A stretch of 64,000 nucleotides of DNA from Lineus longissimus (Eukaryota > Nemertea > Pilidiophora > Heteronemertea > Lineidae), in contig NC_088309.1 of the NCBI RefSeq assembly GCF_910592395.1, positions 13,334,599 to 13,398,598 on the forward strand, written 5' to 3'. The notes beneath the pieces were generated by a model that worked only from the letters and a program-made list of their open reading frames with translations, did not search any database and was not told where the DNA came from. Position 1 is the stretch's first letter. Each line of letters begins with the position of its first letter. Made by a program: the position numbers and the translations under genes. This document shows, in pieces, positions 55,688-64,000 of this stretch.

Positions 55688-58462
55688 AAAACAAGAGGCC
55701 CAAGGGCCCGGCGCTCAGCTGAGTTGTTGCTGCGTTGTTCGTATATATTACATTACTCGTCAAACTCTACTAAACTAAGGACTCAAAGCCTAAGGATATT
55801 AGCTTCTGGATGTGTAACAGTGAATTACGGTAGACTGGCGCAATCTACTTCAAGCAAGCTCCACCCTTGCAATGTGTGCGCAAACAGATAACCTAACCTA
55901 TATTGGACCATCAATTCTACACACAGCAACATGATTCATCCTCAGCTGTCACCATGATGATGATGATGATGATCCTTTTCGCAAATTGGTCGTCTTCTGT
56001 CTTTCTTCCATATTTTAGTGCCACCGGATGTAGTCTGCCCTTGTGGAGGGAGCCTTTCAGCACAGGACACAAGAATCCATGCGAATTGAATCACATGGAG
56101 AGACTAGCCCAATCACCCGCTTTTGGCTGGGTAGAAATGGGTAAATCTCGCAGACTGGACCTTAAACTCTACTGCCGACGTGTGAGGCTGGTCTGACAGA
56201 TGAGCAAGTAGGGTCCACCTAATGCAGAAGGCACCAGTTTCCCTAACTAAAAGGGTAACATTAACAAAATGCTCTACCCAATTCTATTATTGCCTAAAGG
56301 CCTGTGTACACTAGTAAAATATTAGCAACATTTTTACAACATTTCCAGTTGCAACAAATGTTGCGTAGTGTGTACAGAGCAAAACGCATCTTACATTTAA
56401 AACATGTTGTAAAATTGTTGTAAAATTGTTGTAAAATTGTTGTAAAATTGTTGCAAATTAAATGCAATGCAATTCTTTGTTGCATGTTGTAAAAATGTTG
56501 CAAACTCTTCAGCCAATCAGAAATAGGATTTGCGTCATGTGATCTACCTGAGGTCATGTGACTTGAACAAGAAGCAGGTATAGCAACTCCCAAGTGAGTG
56601 TCTTGCTTCGTAGGGTGATGAAACCTTTTCTAGAAGTTTCATCCATTCGCAGGAAGTTTTTGTGTGACGGCTTGTCAGTCAGCCGCAACTCCTTTAACAG
56701 GCAGTGGTATGCCCCATGATCCACCCTCATTTTGATCCAGGGCCTGGTCCATATTCTCTTTGGTTATTTCGCCGCCTCTTCCGTCTCTCAACAATGACAG
56801 CTAAAATTGCTGATGAAGCACTCAAAACACATCTTCTCTCCTTGGAATCATCCATTTTCCCTCCAAAATACCTATTTCCCTTTGTTCCCACTAAAAAGTT
56901 TGTAAAAATGTTGCTAATTTGTTGCAATTTTGTTGCTAGTGTACACAGGGCCTTGAAGGGCTTGTTGCAAAATTGTTGTAAAAATGTTGGTAAAATGTTG
57001 CTAATATTTTACTAGTGTACACCCTGCTTAAGTCAAGTGAAACTCTTACAAACCTTAGCAGAATGCCACCATTGAAATGTTGATAGCAAGTAAAAACTTT
57101 AAACAGATAGACTTGATTTTTTTACCCAACTGCCACATGCGGTTTTCTTTATTTAGTCAATTTTGAGGTGAGTATTACAGAATGAAATACTTGAATACTA
57201 AAATAGACTGGCTCTTCTGATGATTGCACTGGTGAACACCGAAGTCGATGGGATGTGCAAAGTCATAGCTCGATCCTCTATCTAGTCTTGGTCATCTGTG
57301 ATGTGGTCACCAAATATGTTCAAATGCAGCTGCAGTATGCCAGTAGTGTAGTGCAGATCATTCCTGCAAAACATGATGAGGAGATAACATTTTAATTTTG
57401 ATAGATAGCTAAGCTAGCCAAGTTTTATATCCAATACAAGGCCAACAACAACTGATAAGGCGCTAGGGCCGAATGATCAAGGAAGTTCATTGAGAATACA
57501 TTGTGATAAGAGTGATGAATCGGCCATGTTTGAAGCATTGTGCTATGTACAGTGTGCATGTGTCAGTGTGTATCAGCTATCGCATTTATTGTTTGTTGAC
57601 ATTTCAAATCGCCGGAGTCGATCCTCAATTACACTGTTTATGTACATTGGCAACCTTACCCGATGATATCAGAACGATTTTTATTATTGTCTTGTTTATT
57701 CACATTAGTTCTGCTATGTGACAGGAGTTATTTGTTGAGTAATCCATGATTTAAAGCCGGACTTTGACATCGTTTCTCAGACCAAGCTGCATTTCGCAGA
57801 TCGTTTTTTCAACGATCGTCGACGAAATATTTCAAATTAATCACATCCAATTAAACAATCCAAGCCTTCCCTAATGTCATCAACATGCAATAACACAAGC
57901 AGCCAAATATTATCGCCTATGAAATTGTGCATTTAATGAGAACTTACCTCCGAATTGACAGAACGCGATCTATTCCATAGCATGGTCTCCTTACGTCTGA
58001 ACTGCGCAGACTCCGAGACGTGACGTTCGCTGCACGTGGGATAACTCGCGCGAAATTTAAAATGCTCTTCTTGGGGGTGCTCACTAAATTGTGCCAGTAA
58101 CACCACCTGGTGAGAAATTCATGAACCACGCCTATTGATAATGAAAGAGAAAGCTTTGCTCTATAAGATTAGATTTGATTCATGATCCCCAACTTAAAGA
58201 ATTAGGAGAAATCAGCTGCTGGAAAAGTTTTTGGAACATTTCGCTCGGTGCCACCTAGTGGCCAAACCGCTCATCCTGCCGGACCCACATTTGGTCTATT
58301 CAGGAGTCCTGAAGGGTCTCAACGCCTCAGAGGGAAAATCTATCGCCTATCCGCCATAGTTTTGAAACGTGCCTGTTTAACGGACAGACAGACAGACAGA
58401 CAGACGGACATTCATTCTACCATTTACTCATATGAATAGCTCAGCTTGTCAGCTGAGCTAAA
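55688..58462 (+). repeat. Family-2 hairpin element
   Basis: The 5' end is ACAAGAGGCCCAAGGGCCC (a GGCCC-AA-GGGCC mini-hairpin), then GCTCAGCTGAG. The 3' end is a hairpin AGCTCAGCT-TGTC-AGCTGAGCT at 58438-58459 after a CAGA microsatellite (58384-58406). Ends of this form are common in repeats of mollusc and other marine invertebrate genomes. A MITE is nested inside, and an (ATG) run lies at 55952-55974. No gene is recognised. Confidence 0.7.
56304..57022. mobile_element. MITE with GTGTACACTAGT ends
   Basis: GTGTACACTAGTAAAATATT at 56304 is the inverse of the sequence ending at 57022, and matching continues for about 35 bases. The inside is rich in GTTGTAAAATT units (four in tandem at about 56408-56453). 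The ends resemble hAT-type MITEs, but I could not define an 8-bp duplication. Confidence 0.7.
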
Positions 58463-59808
58463 AAATTATTATTGAATTTCTTATCAAATTAGTTTTATAT
58501 TACGAACTAGAAATTGACTACCAGTCAGGTTTAACAAGGTTTCAGCAATTATTTTCAGTGGAGGAATATCCCATGAGGGATTTTGAGTAATGTATAACCA
58601 CAGGTGTTCAGAACGCATGGCATTCCGGGTTGTCATATGGGATAGATATCGCATATAAATTCAGATGAACTGAACTCTGCTATAAATTATCATCATTCTG
58701 TTTTTCAGATATATTCAACAACAGCCAGAGATTCGTTGGGTAGTTTTAACACAGCTGCGCTTTGCACCGATGAATATTCAAATTGATCCAGGTCGAGGGA
58801 TTGCCACAAAATGTGCGACACCACGACACGTTTGCTTCAAAAGATGCCATTTTCCCCATAATCACCCAAACTAATAGCGCATTTATATTCTAAAAACCAT
58901 TCTCTTGATCAGACAAGTTAGTTTTGTCTGATGCAGTGTTTGAACACCAATTTGAGGGCAATTACATTCACGAAAAAAACTCACCCTGCCTAAATAGCAA
59001 ATGGCATAGCTGGTATTGCTCTCCAATAAATACGCGATAACAATTTAATGTTTTTTATAACCCTAAGTTACATCAAAATTACGAAGAGTGTCAAGGCAAA
59101 GAAGCATTAAAAAACAGTGCAGACCATTTACAAACATAATATGACATTGAAAACTCTAAATATTGATTCACTTAGGAGTGATCATTTAAATCTGTCAACG
59201 ATGTTATGTTGTAGAGCCGATTTCTCGGCGATGGCATAACCAATGTTCCTGTAAGCGGAATCAATATGTTGGTGGAGATGTCCAGTTATGGCCAGTTAAT
59301 AGCCATGACTCCAGGTATTTTGCCATTGCCTGCTGTAAGACAATTTCAAAAGTGCACCTAACAATTCATACAATACAGAAACCCCATGCAATTTGCTCCA
59401 TCCATTTTTAGGATATAGCCAATCATGTGTTTGAAAACTAGATCACCTAATCAGGCTAGCAACAGGCGGCAGGTTCACCAAAAGTTGTGATGTAGATCAG
59501 GCTATTGCCCTACTTGGGAGGACAAACATCAATTAAAATTGATATATTAAGTCTTTTCATTGACGTTTTCAATATTCAAGTATAAAAGCATACTTTTTGC
59601 CCATGATAAATGAGTTTATTGTATTCCGAAAAATAAATTAATCAAATTTTTTAATTTTTTGGGAAAACCGGTAATATTTATTTTAGAAGCCAAATCTCAC
59701 ATCTAAAAAGTGTTATTTGAGCTAATTCATGAAGTGGGAAAACAAAATCAATGCCAAAAACAACATAGACCCCACAAATTTGGTCCATTTTAGGTTTTAT
59801 AGACAACA
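58463..59808. other. No gene seen
   Basis: AT-rich DNA without recognisable repeats or domains. Confidence 0.4.
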
Positions 59809-59910
59809 AGCCTTTAGGCGAATATGGGTCGTCGTATCGTTTGATGCCAGGACTCCATGCCACAACAACACAGCATCCCCAAGTTTGGGAATGTTATTGA
59901 GCTATTTATA
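59809..59910 (+). repeat. Family-3 element, diverged 5' fragment
   Basis: CAAGCCTTTAGGCGAATATG and the following GGGTCGTCG match the 5' end of the family. The palindrome is changed to GCCTTTAGGC, but its stem (GCCT/AGGC) is kept. The preceding base is A, as in copies A and B. The fragment at 62245-62490 may be the remainder of the same copy. Confidence 0.65.
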
Positions 59911-61014
59911 GGATGGCTCATTAAGAAATCTGGCAGAATTATTCACTTGGGAACGCAGATAAACTCCATAACTCGTTTTTGTTGCTGTTTATGTCTGAGA
60001 AGAATTTGAACTATCCTGGATAGCTACGCCGGAGGTGCTCTAGACTGGTTTTTGGTGCCCTTATTTGTTGCTATTAGCTTTATACTATAGTGGCGAACTA
60101 TTGATGGGATGGAAGGCGTCCTAGGTTAGGGTTAGAGTTATGGAAAATTTGACATTGATTGGAGTTATTTAAATTACAGTACAAGTGAAGTAATACATAT
60201 AGAAAATAAACATGGCAGCATTGAAAGTATGCATATTAAAATGAATTTCAACAAGGCCGCAATTATGAACAGAACAGACATATGGTTATCAATTTATGCT
60301 ACATAATTGGTTAATCTGATATTTGGTTGAAATTTTTCACAAAAGATTTAAAATAAATAATTGTTGTTACATTAATTTAATGTAAGAACACAAATATAGG
60401 TGGCCTGGAGATGTTCTAACCACGTGATTTACATACGCAAATATTTATGTCATGTCTCAGATTTTTGATTGCCTATCGTCAACACAACACGGAAGCAAAA
60501 TGCTGTCAGCACAGCGCAATGATTTTAGCGAAACTTTGCAGATTTCATTACACGATTATGGAATAAATAAACATTAAAAACAGGCTAGTATGAGGGTATT
60601 CGTTCAAAAAGAGTATGATAAACTCAATGGTGGCTTTCTTTTATGTTGTCATTGGGTTTATAGGATGAAATCAATACCCCATAGACCAGAGAGAACTCTT
60701 TGCATAGACCAAACATTGCCCGATGTGCTCTCACACAAATATTCATAGGACTTTCGCCTGTGTGATGGGTTAAACCGGAGATCGTTCCAAAAACAGTAAA
60801 AACATAAATACTGCAAATCTTCGATGATGGGCAGTCTTAGTAAGAAGTTTTTCAGCGATAAATATACACAGACTGAAGCCATTCGCCTGTAGGCCCTATA
60901 TATATGTAGATTTTCTTGGTCTTCATGTGGTAAAATGAACTAATGAACAGCGTCTGTGCGCCAATGATTGACAGCTGGATAGCCATCTTGAATGATGCCG
61001 CCAAATAAAAAAAT
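59911..61014. other. No gene seen
   Basis: AT-rich sequence without recognisable domain. It may include degraded family-3 interior. Confidence 0.4.
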
Positions 61015-62115
61015 TGAAACGGCCAGGGCCATTGTGCTCACCTCATGTGGAGGAATGATGGATGAAGAGCATGGTATTGTGTCATGTAGTGTTAGGTTTG
61101 ATGTAGGTCCAAGCAATTACAATTTCCTCAAAATGGCCAATTTACAGTACATTTTACCTCTGTGACCTTGAAAAGTAGGCCAAATAAAAGAAGACCCCGG
61201 GTGACACACTGAATGGTTGTTAGAATTAGATGTATCTATAATATAAAATTGGTGCCAATCGGGCAAGTAATTAAGGAATAATAGCATTTTGAAGAATTTT
61301 GGATTTGGCCCCCTCCCTGGAGGCCAAACGGCAAATCAGATCGCACCAAACTTCAGTACCTGAGATCACCTGACCAAGGGGAACATGTGTACTTGATTTG
61401 TGATCAATAGTCATTGCGGTTAAGAACCGTGCCATAGTTACGGCCTCATGGCCAATTTACGCCATTTGACCTCTGTGACCTTGAAAAGTAGGTCAAATTA
61501 AAAAACTGTATGATAAGTGATGTATCCTTGGTGGTTATATGTACCCATGATATCAAATTGGTGGCAATCGGGCATGAAGTTAAGGAATAATCACATTTTT
61601 AAGATTTTTTTATTTTGCCCCCTGGTGGTCAAGTGGTGAATCATATTGGACCGAACTTCGGTCCCTAAGATCACCTAAGGGTTACATGTGTACCAAATTT
61701 GGGATCAATTGTCATTGCAGTTTAGAAACGTGCCATCGTTACATCCTAACGGCCAATTTACGCCATTTGACCTCTGTTACCTTGAAAAGTAGGTCAAATA
61801 AAAAAACCCGTATGATATGTGATGTATCCTTGCTAGGAGTACCTACCATAACTTTTTTATTGAAAACGGATAATTAATAAGAGACATATCACACTTTTTA
61901 TGTTTTCAGTTTTGGCCCCCTGGTGGCCAATCAGGAATCAGACCAGACTGAAATTTGGTCACCCAGGTGACATTACATTGGGAAACATGTGTACCAAGTT
62001 TCAAGTAAATAGCTCCAGTAGTTACGAAACGTACCCTGCTATTAAACAGACGACGGCGACGACGGACGACAGACGCCACGCCAAAGCAAAAGCTCACCTC
62101 TCAGAAAGGTGAGCT
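61015..62115 (+). repeat. Family-1 element, full length (CTC subfamily)
   Basis: GAAACGGCCAGGGCC and GCTCACCTCATG at the start; GACGGCGACGACGGACGAC and the hairpin GCTCACCTC-TCAGAAA-GGTGAGC at the end. Co-linear with 30038-31153 over about 1.1 kb. Confidence 0.78.
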
Positions 62116-62244
62116 AACAAGAGGCCACTTACAAATCTAAATTCTCAGGGAATAAGAATACGAATGAGATTACACTGACACCTTAATAATCTAATTGGTC
62201 ATTTCTTCAATAGCCTTTAATTTCACGGCAAAAGGATGGGTGGG

Positions 62245-62490
62245 AGACACGTAGCTTTGTGAACATACTGCTCGATTGGCAGCCCAAAATTCCCGCAGAC
62301 TTGCTACGTAATAGTTTTTGCACGATCGTCAATCAATTAATAATAGTAATAATGAGATCGAAGGAATTAATTAACTTAATGAAGACTAAGGTTTTATCAA
62401 AATACGACAAATAATTGCAACGCAATTTGCATTTCATCAATTGCCAAGCATGCTATCCCGGGCTGGCTGCTATCGCCATTCATAGTCAAT
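62245..62490 (+). repeat. Family-3 element, diverged interior fragment
   Basis: Resembles 13520-13800 of copy A: shared words include ACACGTAGCTTTGTGAA, GCAACGCAATTTGCATTTCA and CATTCATAGTCAATC, in the same order. It is truncated before the 3' end by the next family-1 copy. Confidence 0.65.
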
Positions 62491-62500
62491 CCATGAATCA

Positions 62501-63370
62501 ATGAAACGGCCAGGGGCCATTGTGCTCACCGTATACATCTTTTAGTAGGCAGGATCATGCTTAGTTTAGAGGTGAATATGGTGAACACAATCAGGCATGA
62601 AGACTTTTTTTAGATGTGTATTGATGTCAAGTAATAAGACAGGGCAGTATATATAAGTTTATCATCCAACCAATAATTGTCTATGACATCAACAAGATCA
62701 ATATCGTGTGATTGCTAAGAGTCTCTGCAATAAAAAATTCATCGAAAAAAAGTCATTAATAAGCGAGATATTGCACGTCCTACTTTTTCAGTTTTGACCC
62801 CCTGGTGGCCAAATCAAGAATCAGATCAGGCCAAAATTCGGTGTCAGAGATTATCTGATGTAGGGGGTTACATGTACCAACTTTCAAGTTCATAGCTTTA
62901 GCAGTTAAGAAACGTGCCATAGTTACACTCTAATGGCCAATTTACGCCATTTGACCTCTATGACCTAGAAAAGGACGTCAAATCCAAAAATCGTACGACA
63001 TGTGGTGTATCCTTGCTAGAAGTCCCTGCCATAAAAATTTTATCGAAAACAATTCACTCAAATAAGCAAGATATTGCACTTCTTCCTTTTTCCATTATGG
63101 CCCCCTGGTGGCCGAATAAAGAATCAGATCAGGCCAAAATTCGGCATCAAAGGTTATCTGATGTAGGGGGTTATATGCACCAAGTTTCAAGTTCATAGCT
63201 TTACTGGTTAAGAAACGTGCCATAGTTTACACTCTAACGGCCAATTTACGCCATATGACCTCTGCGACCTTGAAAAGTAGGTCAAATTGAAAACCCGTAA
63301 GACATGTGATGTATTCTTCCTAAGAGTACCTACCATAAAAATTTTATCGAAAACAAGTCACTTATAAGCG
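62501..63370 (+). repeat. Family-1 element (GTA subfamily), 3'-truncated
   Basis: It starts GAAACGGCCAGGGGCC, GCTCACCGTATAC and contains two monomers (CCCCTGGTGGCC at about 62797 and 63099, period 302). The similarity to the copy at 3013 ends near 63370 (CACTTATAAGCGA). The stretch 63371-63840 holds no recognised feature. Confidence 0.7.
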
Positions 63371-63841
63371 ACTTACTCAAAACATATAAACATCAACCTT
63401 TATACTTAATTACACACTCCTAAAGGGTAAATAGCCCAGCCCAAATATCGGGCTCTGAGCCAACTAGCACTCGGTGATTAAAGAAACAACCAACCAGCAC
63501 ACAGCTGTATCAATACAAGATTACCAGACAGGGCCTAGGGCAGGGACCTAGTAACCAGCTGCTTATCAGGAAGTTCATAAAGGGGGTCAAACAGCTTAAC
63601 AGATGGAGATTATAAAACAATGGAAAGGATCAATTAAGAAGGAAGATGTTAAGCTCACACTGGTTAATGATCCTGGGTGTCTGGGTTTACCAGGGCCAGA
63701 GAAGAACACAGAAATAATATCAGAGATTTAGAAGGCAATTCCTACTATAGTCACACTGCCCCCACAAACGAAAATTGATGTCCCCATCAATACATAAAAT
63801 TTCAGTCAATTATGCAAATTGTAAAACAAATACAAACAATA

Positions 63842-64000
63842 TATGAAATGGCCAGGGCCATTGTGCTCACCTCATGTGGAGGAAAGATGGATAAAGAGCA
63901 TGGTATTGTGTCATGTAGTGTTAGGTTTGATGTAGGTCCAAGCAATTACAATTTCCCCAAAATGGCCAATTTACATAACATTCGACCTCTGTGACCTTGA
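63842..64000 (+). repeat. Family-1 element (CTC subfamily), cut by window end
   Basis: GAAATGGCCAGGGCC, GCTCACCTCATG and the following 140 bases match the starts at 30038 and 61015 almost exactly. Confidence 0.75.

Noticed and set aside
55903-56196. Small protein with a Met run
   Set aside because: It is the translation of an ATG microsatellite inside a family-2 element; no start context, domain or homologous copy is seen.

Overview
The window looks like nuclear DNA of an animal, probably a marine invertebrate. It is AT-rich, its genes have GT-AG introns, and it is packed with metazoan transposon classes: PIF/Harbinger, Helitron, DIRS, Ty3/gypsy, MITEs and short tandem-repeat elements ending in hairpins. 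The frequent AGGCCTA words and the DIRS element would fit an echinoderm, hemichordate or mollusc, but I cannot fix the phylum. I found no convincing host gene. Almost every long reading frame belongs to a mobile element.

Left half (about 3-28 kb): a nest that can be unpicked base by base. The gag gene of a Ty3/gypsy relic (starting near 4990) is split at 5645/25510 by a PIF/Harbinger element (Harbinger-1, 5646-25506, 3-bp CAG duplication). The transposase gene of Harbinger-1 is split at 7927/25163 by a Helitron (Helitron-1, 7928-25162, TC...CTAG ends, inserted between A and T). Helitron-1 contains a second Harbinger (Harbinger-2, 8516-11657, CTG duplication) and a 2,049-bp element (family 3, copy A, 12002-14050). 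In both split genes the reading frame resumes in phase across the insertion. Helitron-1 carries an upstream multi-exon accessory gene (15.4-17.4 kb) and a broken Rep-helicase gene (18.4-22.7 kb).

Middle (28-45 kb): a 145-bp tandem-repeat element, then several copies of a roughly 1.1-1.7 kb repeat (family 1). One family-1 copy appears to be split by Helitron-2. Helitron-2 has the same gene order as Helitron-1: accessory gene at 35.1-36.6 kb, Rep-helicase at 39.6-43.8 kb, and a canonical 3' hairpin plus CTAG at 44458-44497. Helitron-2 also holds copy B of family 3, again exactly 2,049 bp.

Right (45-64 kb): a nearly complete DIRS-type tyrosine-recombinase retrotransposon on the minus strand (45035-51590), with 170-bp inverted terminal repeats and a 98-bp internal complementary region that spells the joined outer ends. 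It is followed by more family-1 and family-2 hairpin elements with nested MITEs, including a piggyBac-like one.

The most interesting signals are: the paired accessory genes of the two Helitrons; the 5'/3' end sequences of the hairpin elements, which differ between subfamilies in a compensating way; nuclear-receptor-like half-site clusters in family-1 monomers; and frameshifts that fall mostly in homopolymer runs, which may be assembly errors rather than decay.
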